Positions 42,508 to 53,321 of a stretch of 64,000 nucleotides of DNA are shown in pieces. Under the pieces are notes generated by a model. That model saw only the letters and a program-made list of their open reading frames with translations. It ran no database searches and was not told the DNA's origin. The first letter of the stretch is position 1. Each line of letters starts with the position of its first letter. The translations under genes and the position numbers were made by a program. This DNA comes from Kitasatospora papulosa (lineage in GTDB: Bacteria > Actinomycetota > Actinomycetes > Streptomycetales > Streptomycetaceae): contig NZ_JNYQ01000004.1 in assembly GCF_000717245.1 (NCBI RefSeq), positions 1-64,000 on the forward strand. The letters are read 5' to 3'.

Positions 42508-43335
42508 TCATGAGCGGGCGGCGGGGTGGACGCCCGCTTCCCTCACGTGGTGGCGGCCCAGCGGCACCACCATCGGCGTGCCGGACGCCGGGTCCTCCAT
42601 GACCGAGCAGCGCATCCCGAACACCTCACCGACCAGCGGCTCCGTCACGATGTCCGAGGGCCGGCCCTCGGCGACGATCCGCCCGTCCTTCATGGCGATC
42701 ATGTGGTCGGCGTAACGGCAGGCCAGGTTCAGGTCGTGCAGCACCGCCACCATGGTGACGCCGTGCTCGTGGTTCAGGTCGGTGAGCAGGTCCAGGACGT
42801 CCAACTGGTGGCTGGCGTCCAGGAAGGTGGTCGGCTCGTCCAGCAGCAGGATGTCCGTGCGCTGCGAGAGCGCCATGGCGATCCACACCCGCTGGCGCTG
42901 CCCGCCCGAGAGCTCGTCCACCGGCCGGTCGGCGAGGTCCAGCGTGCCGGTGGAGAGCAGCGCCCGGGCGACCGCCTCGTTGTCCTCGGCGGCCCAGCGC
43001 CGGAACCAGCCCTGGTGCGGATAGCGGCCGCGCCCCACGAGGTCGGAGACCGTGATGCCCTCCGGGGCGGACGGGCTCTGCGGCAGGATGCCGAGCACCG
43101 CGGCGACCTCCTTCGTCGGCATGTCCTGGATGCTCCGGCCGTCCAGCAGGACGGCGCCCTCCGAGGGTGCGAGCAGCCGCGCCATCGCCCGCAGCAGGGT
43201 CGACTTCCCGCAGGCGTTCGGGCCCACGATGACGGTGATCCGCCCCGGCGGGACGGTCACGTCCAGCCCGGAGACGATCTCCCGGTCGCCGTAGCCGAGG
43301 CGGACGCCCCTGGCCCGGAGAGTGTGCTCGGCCAC
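42508..43335 (-). CDS. Ferric-siderophore ABC transporter ATPase (FecE-like)
   Basis: 275 residues from a GTG at 43335 (VAEHTLRARGVRLGYGD). Walker A is GPNACGKST, the signature LSGGQRQRVWIAMALSQ and Walker B ILLLDEPTTFLD with the following H-loop VLHDLNLACRYAD. It powers uptake of ferric-siderophore. The start is placed where family members begin; the open frame further upstream is shadow sequence. It is the third gene of the permease operon read from 45579. Confidence 0.93.
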   Translation of the reverse strand: MAEHTLRARGVRLGYGDREIVSGLDVTVPPGRITVIVGPNACGKSTLLRAMARLLAPSEGAVLLDGRSIQDMPTKEVAAVLGILPQSPSAPEGITVSDLVGRGRYPHQGWFRRWAAEDNEAVARALLSTGTLDLADRPVDELSGGQRQRVWIAMALSQRTDILLLDEPTTFLDASHQLDVLDLLTDLNHEHGVTMVAVLHDLNLACRYADHMIAMKDGRIVAEGRPSDIVTEPLVGEVFGMRCSVMEDPASGTPMVVPLGRHHVREAGVHPAARS

Positions 43336-43393
43336 GGCGCGGCCCGCCTTTCCTGTCGTCGGTCGTCTCTCGTGCGTCCCGGACGCCCTCGGG

Positions 43394-44467
43394 TCAGCCA
43401 CTGCTGCCCCCGCGGTTGGCGCGCGCCAGGAGCAGCAGCAGGTAGGGGGCGCCGATGATGCTGGTGACGACGCCCACCGGCAGCTGGACCGACGGCAGCA
43501 GGTGCTGGGCACCGAGGTCGGCGACCAGGACGATCAGGGCTCCCGTCAGCGCGGCGTGGGGCAGGGCGGCGCCTCGGCCCGGAACCAGCCGGCGGGCGAT
43601 CGGCCCGGCGACGAAGGCCACGAAGCCGACGGGCCCCGCCGCCGCGGTCGCGACGCCCGCGAGGGCGGTCGCGCAGCCGAGCAGCGCCAGCCGGGCGGGC
43701 TCGACCCGGGTCCCGAGACCCGCCGCCGCGTCGTCCCCGAGCCGCAGCGGGCCCAGCGCGCGGGCGGCGAGCATGGTGAGCGGGACGAGCGCGGCGAGGG
43801 CGGTCAGCAGCGGCCAGACCTGGCCCCAGGAGCGTCCGTTGAGGGTGCCCGTCAGCCAGAGGTACGCCTCCTGCGCGTCGGCGGTGTCGGAGCGTGCCAT
43901 GACGTACCAGACCACGCTGCTCAGTCCGGTGCCGAAGCCGACGCCGATCAGGACGAGGCGCTGGCCGGCGACGCCCTGGCGCCAGGCGAGCAGATAGATC
44001 GCCGCGCCGGCGGCCACCGCCCCGGACAGGGCGCTCCCGGACAGGGCGAGGCCGCTGACCTGGAAGAGCAGCGACGCGGTGACCGCGACCGCGCTCGCTC
44101 CGGCGCTGATCCCGATGACGTCGGGGCTGGCGAGCGGATTGCGCAGCAGGGACTGGAATACGGCGCCGGAGAGCCCGAAGCCGACGCCGACGAGGACCGC
44201 CAGGAGAGCGCGGGGCAGGCGGAGTTCGAGCACGACGAACCGGGAACCGCCGTCACCGCCCCCGAACAGGGTGTCCACCACCGTGCGGAGCGGCAGCACC
44301 ATGTCGCCGAGACTCAGGGAGACGGCGAACACCGTCGCCACAGCGGCCAGCAGCCCTCCCGCCACCACCACGGAACGTCGCCGTCCCCTGCCGCGCACCC
44401 GTGCCACCGTGCGCACGGCGTCCGCGAGCCGGGGGTCTGGGGCCTCCCGGAGCCGGGTGCCGGTCAC
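43394..44467 (-). CDS. FecCD-type ferric-siderophore permease
   Basis: 357 residues with about nine transmembrane helices. FecCD signatures include RLPRALLAVLVGVGFGLSGAVFQSLLRNPLASPDVIGISAGAS, and the ATPase-contact loop near AAGPVGFVAFVAGPIARRL. The GTG at 44467 overlaps the stop of the first permease gene (GTGA), so the two subunits are translationally coupled and probably form a heterodimer. Confidence 0.93.
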   Translation of the reverse strand: MTGTRLREAPDPRLADAVRTVARVRGRGRRRSVVVAGGLLAAVATVFAVSLSLGDMVLPLRTVVDTLFGGGDGGSRFVVLELRLPRALLAVLVGVGFGLSGAVFQSLLRNPLASPDVIGISAGASAVAVTASLLFQVSGLALSGSALSGAVAAGAAIYLLAWRQGVAGQRLVLIGVGFGTGLSSVVWYVMARSDTADAQEAYLWLTGTLNGRSWGQVWPLLTALAALVPLTMLAARALGPLRLGDDAAAGLGTRVEPARLALLGCATALAGVATAAAGPVGFVAFVAGPIARRLVPGRGAALPHAALTGALIVLVADLGAQHLLPSVQLPVGVVTSIIGAPYLLLLLARANRGGSSG

Positions 44468-45579
44468 AGTTCCACCTGCTTCCTGCGCCGGACGAGCCAG
44501 ATGAAGGGGACGCAGCCGATCGCGGCGGTGACCACGCCCACCTGGACCTCGCCCGGCGGGGCGACGACCCGGCCGACGATGTCGGCGACGAGCAGCATGA
44601 CCGGGGCGAGCACCATGCTGTACGGGAGCACCCAGCGGTAGTCGGGGCCCGTGATCAGCCGGGCGGCATGCGGAACGGCGAGACCGACGAAGCCGATCGG
44701 GCCCGCGACGACGGTCGCCGAGCCGCACAGCAGCACCACGGCGAGCGCCGAGACCAGCCGGGCCGTGCCGACGCGCTGGCCGAGGCCGCGGGCCAGGTCG
44801 TCGCCGAGGGAGAGGGCGTTGAGCTGCGGGCCGAGCAGCAGCGCGAGGACGGCTCCGGCCACCACGAACGGGGACACCTGCCACAGCACGTCCGCGTCCC
44901 TGGCGGTGAGCGCGCCGAGCTGCCAGAAGCGGAAGCGGTCGTAACTCTCGCGGTCCTGGAGGAGGACCGCGCTGGTGACGGACGTGAGCACGGCGCTCGT
45001 CGCCGCTCCGGCCAGCGCGAGTTTCACCGGGGTGGCGCCCTCGCGGCCGAGCGAGCCGACGCCGTACACGAGGAGGGCGGCCAGGAGCGCGCCGAGGAAG
45101 CCGAACCAGATGTACTGGGTGGCGGCCGTGAGACCGAAGAAGCTGATGGAGCACACCACGGCGACCGAGGCGCCCGCGTTGACGCCGAGGAGCTGGGGGT
45201 CGGCGAGCGGATTGCGGGCGACGCCCTGCATCACCGTGCCCGCCAGGCCGAGCGCCGCGCCGGCCAGCAGTCCGGCCACGGTGCGGGGGACGCGCACCTC
45301 CTGGACGATGAGCTGGCCCTTGACCCCGAGGTCGGGGTGGAACACGCCGTCCAGCACGTCGGCGAGGGCCACGTCCCCCGAGCCGACGGCGAGGCTCGCC
45401 AGCACCGTCAGGAGCAGGACGGCCACGGCGACGAGCAGGCCGAGGGCCAGCACGGGACGGCTGCGCACACGGCGGCGTCCGGGGGCCGCCTCCGTCGGTT
45501 CCTTCGTCGCCCGGAGAGCCGGGCCGCTCACAGCCGGTGCACCCGAGGCGGCGACATGCGGTCGTGCACTGTTCCTCAC
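44464..45579 (-). CDS. FecCD-type ferric-siderophore permease, first subunit
   Basis: 371 residues. An extra basic N-terminus of about 35 residues precedes the first helix (VLALGLLVAVAVLLLTVLASLAVG). Family motifs include VRVPRTVAGLLAGAALGLAGTVMQGVARNPLADPQLLGVNAGAS and AGPIGFVGLAVPHAARL. It is first in the permease-permease-ATPase operon, with an iron box about 45 bases upstream. The binding protein is read from a separate iron-regulated promoter. Confidence 0.93.
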   Translation of the reverse strand: MRNSARPHVAASGAPAVSGPALRATKEPTEAAPGRRRVRSRPVLALGLLVAVAVLLLTVLASLAVGSGDVALADVLDGVFHPDLGVKGQLIVQEVRVPRTVAGLLAGAALGLAGTVMQGVARNPLADPQLLGVNAGASVAVVCSISFFGLTAATQYIWFGFLGALLAALLVYGVGSLGREGATPVKLALAGAATSAVLTSVTSAVLLQDRESYDRFRFWQLGALTARDADVLWQVSPFVVAGAVLALLLGPQLNALSLGDDLARGLGQRVGTARLVSALAVVLLCGSATVVAGPIGFVGLAVPHAARLITGPDYRWVLPYSMVLAPVMLLVADIVGRVVAPPGEVQVGVVTAAIGCVPFIWLVRRRKQVEL

Positions 45580-45623
45580 CCTTGCTTGTCGCCCCCGGGA
45601 CGGGGCGCACCGGCGAGCATAAG

Positions 45624-45642
45624 TAAGGTTAGCCTAACAGTG
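45624..45642. promoter_or_regulatory. Second iron box between the permease operon and the PPOX gene
   Basis: TAAGGTTAGCCTAACAGTG keeps the 12-base core GGTTAGCCTAAC of the first box but has degenerate flanks. It lies between the divergent starts at 45579 and 45690, so one DmdR-type dimer could repress both units. Confidence 0.88.
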
Positions 45643-45689
45643 CCAGGTCAGCGATCCGCTGCAGTGCCCCGCAAGGTTCGGAGAACCCC

Positions 45690-46280
45690 TTGTCGAACGC
45701 CGCGCCCGTGGCAGCCCCCGCCGACGCGCCCTCCCCCGCCGGCGACCCCCTGGCCGGGGCGGTGCCCCTGCGGGACGCGGAGCAGCTGCGCGAGATCCTC
45801 GGCACGCCCTGGCCGCTCGTGATCGACAAGGTCCACGACGAGCTCACGGAGGACGACCTGGACCTGCTGGCCCGTGCCCCGTTCTGTGCCGTCTCGACGT
45901 CCGACGCCGCCGGCAACTGCGACACCTCCCCGCGCGGCGGCGAACCGGGCTTCACCCGGGTCCTGGACTCCCGGACCCTCGTGATGCCCGATCTGCCGGG
46001 CAACCGCCGCGGTGACAGCTTCCACAACATCCTGGCCAACCCGCACGTCGGCCTGCTGTACCTGATACCCGGCGCGATGACCGTGCTGCGGATCAACGGG
46101 CGGGCCCGCATCCTCACGGACGCGCCCCTCTTCGACGAGATGACGGTGAAGGGCCGGCGCCCCGACCTGGCGCTGGTCGTGGACATCGACGAGATCTATC
46201 TGCACTGCCCGGCGTCCCTGAAGCGCTCGGGGATGTGGGCGCCGAAGACGTGGGAGGGCACGGGCGGCACGGCCCGGTAG
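45690..46280 (+). CDS. PPOX-fold flavin-dependent protein (MSMEG_1061-like)
   Basis: 196 residues starting with TTG at 45690 behind GGAGAA. The split-barrel core reads ILGTPWPLVIDKVHDELTEDDLDLLARAPFCAVST, then NCDTSPRGGEPGFTRVLDSRTLVMPDLPGNRRGDSFHNI and VGLLYLIPG, a pattern found in FMN/F420-binding oxidoreductases. The cytosolic enzyme's substrate is unknown. Sharing an iron box with the siderophore permeases suggests a role in iron release or oxidative balance during iron limitation; this is inference. Confidence 0.88.
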   Translation: MSNAAPVAAPADAPSPAGDPLAGAVPLRDAEQLREILGTPWPLVIDKVHDELTEDDLDLLARAPFCAVSTSDAAGNCDTSPRGGEPGFTRVLDSRTLVMPDLPGNRRGDSFHNILANPHVGLLYLIPGAMTVLRINGRARILTDAPLFDEMTVKGRRPDLALVVDIDEIYLHCPASLKRSGMWAPKTWEGTGGTAR

Positions 46281-46287
46281 CACCTCC

Positions 46288-47685
46288 TCAGAAGCCGCCG
46301 CCCCCGAAGTCGCCGCCGCCCCCGAAGCCACCGCCGCCGAACCCTCCGCCGTCGCCGAACCCGCCTCCGCCGAAGCCGGAGGAGTCGAAGTCGGAGCCGG
46401 AGACGTCGCCGCCGCCCCAGTCGCCGCCTCCGCCTCCGCCGAAGTCGCCGCCGCCGTACTCCGCCGCGTACGCCGGGGTGGAGAGCATCGAGCCGAGCAT
46501 GGTGCCGACCAGCAGGCCCGGGAGCAGGCCGCCGCCGAAGTAGCCCCCGGCCCAGGGGCCGTACGCCGGGCCCGCCTCCCAGTAGGGGCGCCGGCGCCCG
46601 TCGCCGACGTCGACGGTGCGGCTCATGGGGTCCTCGCCCTCGCGCAGCCGGACCTCGTCGGCGCCGCAGACGGGGACCTCGCGGGCCGCCCCGCCGGACG
46701 GCGTCCACCGGACGTCCGCCACCGAGGGGCCGTGCCGCGGGTCGAAGAAGCAGGGCGGACGGCGTGCCGGCAGCGGGCGGCCCGTGCGGCGGGCCTCCAG
46801 GACGGCGAGCGAGAAGCGGCCGTCCTCCAGCGCCTGGGTGACTCCGCGGACGTCGGAGGGGTGGCGGGCGTTGCCCATCCGGGACTTGGCGTCCTCGTAC
46901 GAGTCGAGAGCGCGCTCGTAGTCGATGCGCATCGCGTCGTCGGCGCCCTTCTCCCCGGGATGGAAGTCCAGCCGGTCCAGGGTCTCGCCGTACGCGGTGA
47001 TGTCCTCGTCGACGACGACCCGGAGCCTCTCCAGTGCGGCCCGTTCCTCCTCCTCCCTGCGCGTCCGGTTGCGGCGGGCGACCGCGAACGCGGTGCCTCC
47101 GCCCAGCAGGACCAGGCCTCCCAGGACGACCAGACCGGTGACCGGGGCCCCGTTCGCGGAGCCGTCACCGCCGCTGCCGCCGGACCAGGAGGCCGGGGCG
47201 CTGCCCTTGGCCTGCTCGACGGCCCGGTCGACGAAGGCGTTGAGCTGGGGTACGGCGTCCGTGTCCGTGCCGGGCGCCTTCACGGCGGTGACGAGGTTGT
47301 CGACGGCACGGACCGGCATCACCTGCGGGTCGGCGCCCGCGTCGAAGCCGTCGCCGAGGCGGACCGCGTAGACGCCGGTGACCCCGGTGTCCGTGCGCAG
47401 GTTCTGCAGGAGGTTCTCCGGCGGGTACTGGGAGGTCGCCGGGAGCACGGCCACGAAGACCGGTTTGTCGGCGTCCTTGATCTTCTTCTCCAGGGCGGCC
47501 TCCTGGGACGCCGAGAGCTGTCCGGCCGCCGCCGGGTCGACGTACACGGGGCCCTGGCGCAGGGCGCTCGCCGCGTCGCCGATCGTGGAGGGGGCGGCCT
47601 GGGCAGCGGGGGTCGTCGCCAGCACAGCCGCCGAAAGTATCAGCAGCAGGCAGGCCCACAGGGGAGCGAACAGCCTCTTCCGCAT
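46288..47685 (-). CDS. TPM-domain membrane protein with glycine-rich tail
   Basis: 465 residues. A Sec signal peptide (about 1-32), an extracytoplasmic TPM-like domain (about 40-165: DPAAAGQLSASQEAALEKKIKDADKPVFVAVLP) and one transmembrane helix near 190-210 (VTGLVVLGGLVLLGGGTAFAV) lead to a cytosolic coiled/charged region. The final roughly 70 residues are mostly Gly with Phe, Asp and Ser. The ATG at 47685 follows CGGAG. TPM proteins take part in membrane-protein quality control (plant Psb32/TLP18.3 relatives); here the role is unknown. Gly-rich tails are common in this family. Confidence 0.85.
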   Translation of the reverse strand: MRKRLFAPLWACLLLILSAAVLATTPAAQAAPSTIGDAASALRQGPVYVDPAAAGQLSASQEAALEKKIKDADKPVFVAVLPATSQYPPENLLQNLRTDTGVTGVYAVRLGDGFDAGADPQVMPVRAVDNLVTAVKAPGTDTDAVPQLNAFVDRAVEQAKGSAPASWSGGSGGDGSANGAPVTGLVVLGGLVLLGGGTAFAVARRNRTRREEEERAALERLRVVVDEDITAYGETLDRLDFHPGEKGADDAMRIDYERALDSYEDAKSRMGNARHPSDVRGVTQALEDGRFSLAVLEARRTGRPLPARRPPCFFDPRHGPSVADVRWTPSGGAAREVPVCGADEVRLREGEDPMSRTVDVGDGRRRPYWEAGPAYGPWAGGYFGGGLLPGLLVGTMLGSMLSTPAYAAEYGGGDFGGGGGGDWGGGDVSGSDFDSSGFGGGGFGDGGGFGGGGFGGGGDFGGGGF

Positions 47686-47696
47686 ACTCCGAAAGT

Positions 47697-47734
47697 AACC
47701 CGGACGGGCGACGAGTGCGTCGCCCGCCCGGGTT
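47697..47734. terminator. Terminator of the beta-glucoside operon
   Basis: 17-bp arms with one mismatch (AACCCGGACGGGCGACG) and a 4-base loop, 13 bases beyond the GH3 stop on the minus strand and just before the next start. Confidence 0.8.
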
Positions 47735-47746
47735 CCGTTTCCGCAT

Positions 47747-50700
47747 TTACACGGCGCGGTACGCCGTCCGCAGCTTGGCCACCGCACCGGTGAGATCGCC
47801 GGTGAGCAGCAGGTGGTCGGCCTCGGCGAACGGCTTGGACACCGCCGCGGTCAGCTTTCCGCCGGTCCGCTGCTGGACCAGGAGCCTGGCCCGGTCCACG
47901 ATCTCCTTGCCCGCAGCCGTCCTCCCGAGACCCGCGCGTTCGGCGAGCTGCGCGGCGACGGCGAGAGCGGTGAGCGTGGCCTCGCCGCCCGAGGGGGCCT
48001 TCCTCAGGGTGGTCAGTCCCCAGCCGTACGGGAACTGCGGGTCGTACGTCGCGTCGCCGACGTTGACCGGCAGCTGCGACTCGGACTTCGGCCAGGTCAC
48101 CGGGAGCTGCCCGGTGAAGGCCCGCTTGCCGTAGAGGACGTCGGCGACGCCGTCGCCCTCGGTGCCCGGCAGCCAGGAGGCGACCAGGGCGTCGATGTCG
48201 CCGAGGCGGTCCCCGACGAGCTGGGGACGGCCGGAGACGACGAGGACCGCGCACTTCATCGCGGCGCAGACCGTGTCGACGGCCGCCTTGTCGGCATCGG
48301 TGAGCTCCAGGTCGTGCCCGTTGCCGACGTCCCCGACGCCCTCGGCGTACGGCTTCTCGCCGACGACCACGACTCCGGCGTCGTAGCCCTCGGTCGGGGC
48401 GGAGGCGTCCTTGGAGAAGGTGGCGGACGAGGTGTTCTTCTCGATGCCCTTCAGGATCGTCGTGCCCGGGGTGGTGGCACCGGAGGCGCCCTGCCAGCTG
48501 ATGGTCCAGCCACCTGCCTGGTTGCCGAGGTCGTCGGCGTTGGAACCGGCGACGTAGACCTTCTGCGACGGCTTCAGCGGGAGCACCGAGCCGTCGTTCT
48601 TCAGCAGGACCTGGGACTTGGCGGCCGCCTCACGGGCGACCGCGCGGTGCTCGGCCGAGCCGACCTTGTCCAGGTTCGAGGTGTCGGCGTACGGCTTCTC
48701 GAAGAGTCCGAGGCGGAACTTCTGGGTGAGGATCCGCGCGACGGCGTCGTCGATGCGGGCCTGGCTGATCCGGCCCGCGGTGACCTCGGCCTGGAGCGTC
48801 CTGGTGAAGTCCTGGTACGCGGTCGGGACCATGATCATGTCCAGTCCGGCGTTGACCGAGGTGCGGACGTCGCTCGCGTAGTCACCGGGGATCTGGTCGA
48901 TGGCCTGCCAGTCGCTGATGACGAAGCCCTCGAAGCCCATCCGGTCCTTGAGGACGCCGTTGATCATCTCGGCGTTGGCGTGCATCTTCACCGGCCCGGC
49001 GTCGTCGCCGAGGACGTCCAGCGACGAGTAGGACGGCATGACCGTGCCGACGCCGCGCTTCACGGACTCGGCGAACGGCGCGAGGTGGACGGCTTCGAGT
49101 TCCTGCCGGGTGACCTTCGTGACGCCCTGGTCGATGGTGTACGACCCCGTGGTGGAGGAGCCGAACTCCGTGCCGCCGTCGCCGACGAAGTGCTTGGCGC
49201 TGGCCAGCACCTTGTCGTTGCGGGCCAGGTCCTTGCCCGACGGGCTGCCCTGCATGCCGGTGATGACCGTCTCCATGGCCTCGACCAGGGCGGGGTCCTC
49301 GCCGTACGCCTCGTAGGACCGGCCCCAGCGCTCGTCGCGGGTGACGCACACGCAGGGCGCGAAGTCCCACGGGATGCCGGTGGCGCGCACCTCGTTCGCG
49401 GTGACGGCTCCGGTCCTCTCCGCGAGCTTCGGGTCGCGGCCCGCGCCGATGCCGATGTTGTGCGGCATGATCGTCGAGCCGATGACGTTGTTGTGGCCGT
49501 GCACCGCGTCCACGCCGTAGATCAGCGGGATCTGGAAGCGGGTGGCCTGCGCGCGCAGCTGGTAGGCGTCGACCATCTTCGCCCAGGCCGCCGCCGTGTT
49601 CGGGGTCGGCACCGAGCCTCCGCCGGAGAGCAGGGAGCCGAGGTCGTAGGCGGCGATGTCGCCCTGCGACTTCAGCGCGTTGCGCTCGGCCTGCGTCATC
49701 TGGCCGGCCTTCTCCGCCGGGGACATCCGGGCCAGCAGGTCGGCGACGCGCTGCTTCACGGGCAGCTTCGCGTTCTGGTAGGGCAGCCCGTGGGCGTCGA
49801 TGACGACCAGCGGGTTCTCCTTGGGCGCCTTGGCCCCGGTGACGGTGAGCTCCAGCGGGATCGTCTCCGCGGACTCGGCCCCCTTGTCCTTGGTGGTGGC
49901 CACGGTCACGGTGTGCGTGGTGCCGGACGCGGTCCCCGCGGGGAAGGTGTGGGTGCCGGTGACCGGGGTGTAGTCCTTGCCAGCCCCGGCGGTGCCGCCC
50001 TTGGTCGTGTACGCGACCGTGACGGGCTCCTCGGTGGGGACCGAGCCGGTGGTGGCGACGGAGATCCTGATGTCCGCCCGGCCGCCCTCCTTGACCGTGT
50101 GCACGGCCGAGTCGACGACGACGCTGGACTTCAGGGCCGGGTCGGCCTTCCCGTACAGCTCGACGGCGTCCATGGCGAAGGAGCCGGGGGCGCCGGGCGG
50201 GAGGGTGAGCGCGTAGCCCCACATCTCGTTCAGGCCGAGGACCTGGTCGATGCCGCCGACGGGCTGGTAGTCGGCCCGGTAGACGAAGTCCGCGAAGGGG
50301 ATCTCGACCTGGTGCCAGCCCTCCCAGTCGTCGGTGAAGGAGGTGGTCCACAGCTCGGAGGCGCCGCCGTTGGCTCCGCCGTCCTTGATCTCGAAGTTGA
50401 TCCGCTTGCCCGAACCGGGCGGCAGCGGCGCCTTGTTCTGCCCGTACCACCAGAAGCGGATGCCCTTGTGGGCGGTCCAGTCCTTCGGGGGCTGGTCGAC
50501 GGCGAACTCATGGCTGAGCCCGCCCCAGGCGCTGATGTCGTAGGTGCCCTGGAGCACCTTGCCGCCCTCGGGGGCGTCGGCGCGCTCCTCGAACGTCAGG
50601 GCGGGGTGGTCGTCCGCGTCGCCGCCCCAGGTGAACAGGGAGTCCGCGGGCGGGTTGCCGAACGGGACCTCGCCCTCGAAGCGGTCGACGAGGACCGGTG

Positions 50701-50833
50701 CGGGGTCCTCGGTGCCGGCCGCCGCGCTGGGGACGGCCCCGGCGAGCAGTGAGGCGAGGACGGTGGCGGCGGCGAGCGCGGCCGTGGCCGGTCTCGCGCG
50801 GTGACGTGGGCGGTGGTGCGGCATGCTGGGCAT
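47747..50833 (-). CDS. Secreted modular GH3 beta-glucosidase
   Basis: 1028 residues. A signal peptide (Arg-rich start, hydrophobic core, cleavage near AAAG residue 39) is followed by a CIA30/CBM11-like jelly-roll domain (about 45-210) and a Calx-beta-like domain (about 225-335). GH3 N- and C-terminal domains (about 350-1000) complete it. The catalytic region includes PLIYGVDAVHGHNN and the nucleophile Asp in FEGFVISDWQAID; ASAKHFVGDGG holds the substrate-binding Lys-His. It hydrolyses beta-glucosides outside the cell, releasing glucose. It is the last gene of the transporter operon, 37 bases from the GH1 gene. The ATG at 50833 is used; one at 50824 is possible. Confidence 0.92.
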   Translation of the reverse strand: MPSMPHHRPRHRARPATAALAAATVLASLLAGAVPSAAAGTEDPAPVLVDRFEGEVPFGNPPADSLFTWGGDADDHPALTFEERADAPEGGKVLQGTYDISAWGGLSHEFAVDQPPKDWTAHKGIRFWWYGQNKAPLPPGSGKRINFEIKDGGANGGASELWTTSFTDDWEGWHQVEIPFADFVYRADYQPVGGIDQVLGLNEMWGYALTLPPGAPGSFAMDAVELYGKADPALKSSVVVDSAVHTVKEGGRADIRISVATTGSVPTEEPVTVAYTTKGGTAGAGKDYTPVTGTHTFPAGTASGTTHTVTVATTKDKGAESAETIPLELTVTGAKAPKENPLVVIDAHGLPYQNAKLPVKQRVADLLARMSPAEKAGQMTQAERNALKSQGDIAAYDLGSLLSGGGSVPTPNTAAAWAKMVDAYQLRAQATRFQIPLIYGVDAVHGHNNVIGSTIMPHNIGIGAGRDPKLAERTGAVTANEVRATGIPWDFAPCVCVTRDERWGRSYEAYGEDPALVEAMETVITGMQGSPSGKDLARNDKVLASAKHFVGDGGTEFGSSTTGSYTIDQGVTKVTRQELEAVHLAPFAESVKRGVGTVMPSYSSLDVLGDDAGPVKMHANAEMINGVLKDRMGFEGFVISDWQAIDQIPGDYASDVRTSVNAGLDMIMVPTAYQDFTRTLQAEVTAGRISQARIDDAVARILTQKFRLGLFEKPYADTSNLDKVGSAEHRAVAREAAAKSQVLLKNDGSVLPLKPSQKVYVAGSNADDLGNQAGGWTISWQGASGATTPGTTILKGIEKNTSSATFSKDASAPTEGYDAGVVVVGEKPYAEGVGDVGNGHDLELTDADKAAVDTVCAAMKCAVLVVSGRPQLVGDRLGDIDALVASWLPGTEGDGVADVLYGKRAFTGQLPVTWPKSESQLPVNVGDATYDPQFPYGWGLTTLRKAPSGGEATLTALAVAAQLAERAGLGRTAAGKEIVDRARLLVQQRTGGKLTAAVSKPFAEADHLLLTGDLTGAVAKLRTAYRAV

Positions 50834-50870
50834 CTACGGCTCTTCTCTGGTCCGGTGACAGGTCGGCACG

Positions 50871-52283
<1,413 letters not shown>

Positions 52284-52334
52284 GGGTCTCCGTGACTCCT
52301 GTGCTGTGGGGTGTGATGAGCGACCGGTGGCCGG

Positions 52335-53321
52335 TCAGTGGTGCAGCCAGCAGGCGACCTCGCGGCCCTGGCCCGCGTCCGGTGCGGCGAGGACCGGGAC
52401 CCGCTGGGAGCAGGGCTCGAAGGCCTTGCCGCAGCGGGGGTGGAAGGCGCAGCCCGCGGGCATCGCCGAGAGGTGCGGGGGCGAGCCGGGGATGCCGGTG
52501 AGCTCGCGCCGGGGGCCGTGCAGTGCGGGGAAGGAGTGCAGCAGGCCGTCGCTGTAGGGGTGCCGGGGGTCGGCGTAGATCTCGGCGGCGCCCGCCTGCT
52601 CCACGATCCGGCCGCCGTACATGATCGCGATGCGGTCGGAGAACTCGATCAGCAGGGAGATGTCGTGGGTGATGAACACGACCGAGAAGGAGAGCCGCTC
52701 CCTGAGCTCGACGAGCTTGCGCAGGATCTGGCGCTGCATCACGACGTCCAGGGCCGTGGTGGGTTCGTCCATGATGACGATCTCGGGCTCCAGCGCGAGC
52801 GCCATCGCGATCATCACGCGCTGGCGCATCCCGCCGGAGAGCTGGTGAGGGTAGGCGGCGAGCCGGTCGGCGGAGATGCCGACGAGGTTGAGCAGTTCCT
52901 CGGCGCGCGCCGTCCGCTCGGCCTTGCGCATGCCGGGGCGGTGCGCCCTGAGGACGTCGGTGAGCTGGCTGTGGACGGTGTGCACCGGGTTGAGGGAGTT
53001 CATGGCTCCCTGGAACACGATGGACAGCTCCTGCCAGCGGAAGGCACGCAGTTCGTCCGGGGTGAGCGAGAGGATGTCGACGGGTTCGGCGCCGGGCCGG
53101 TGGTAGCGGACGTCGCCGCCGGTGATCACACCGGGCGGGGAGAGCAGCCGGGTGACCGCGTACGCCAGGGTGGACTTGCCCGAGCCCGACTCTCCTGCCA
53201 GGCCCAGGACCTCACCGCGGTGCAGGGTGAGGTCGATGTCCCGCAGCGCGTGGACGCCGCTCGTGCCGGTGCCGTAGTCGACGTTGAGGCCGCTGATGGT
53301 GAGGATCGGCTCGCCGGTCAT
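52335..53321 (-). CDS. Opp-type ABC transporter ATPase (OppD-like)
   Basis: 328 residues from an ATG at 53321. Walker A is GESGSGKST, the signature LSGGMRQRVMIAMALALEPE, Walker B VIMDEPTTALD, and the C-terminal Opp/Dpp iron-sulphur-like extension reads CAFHPRCGKAFEPC. It pairs with the OppF-like ATPase. The start overlaps the OppC stop (ATGA). Although this transporter family is named for peptides, the operon's glucosidases point to oligosaccharide import. Confidence 0.92.
   Translation of the reverse strand: MTGEPILTISGLNVDYGTGTSGVHALRDIDLTLHRGEVLGLAGESGSGKSTLAYAVTRLLSPPGVITGGDVRYHRPGAEPVDILSLTPDELRAFRWQELSIVFQGAMNSLNPVHTVHSQLTDVLRAHRPGMRKAERTARAEELLNLVGISADRLAAYPHQLSGGMRQRVMIAMALALEPEIVIMDEPTTALDVVMQRQILRKLVELRERLSFSVVFITHDISLLIEFSDRIAIMYGGRIVEQAGAAEIYADPRHPYSDGLLHSFPALHGPRRELTGIPGSPPHLSAMPAGCAFHPRCGKAFEPCSQRVPVLAAPDAGQGREVACWLHH

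Noticed and set aside
47813..50752. 979-codon plus-strand open frame opposite the GH3 gene
   Set aside because: Antisense shadow caused by high third-position GC. The minus-strand frame encodes a full GH3 enzyme.
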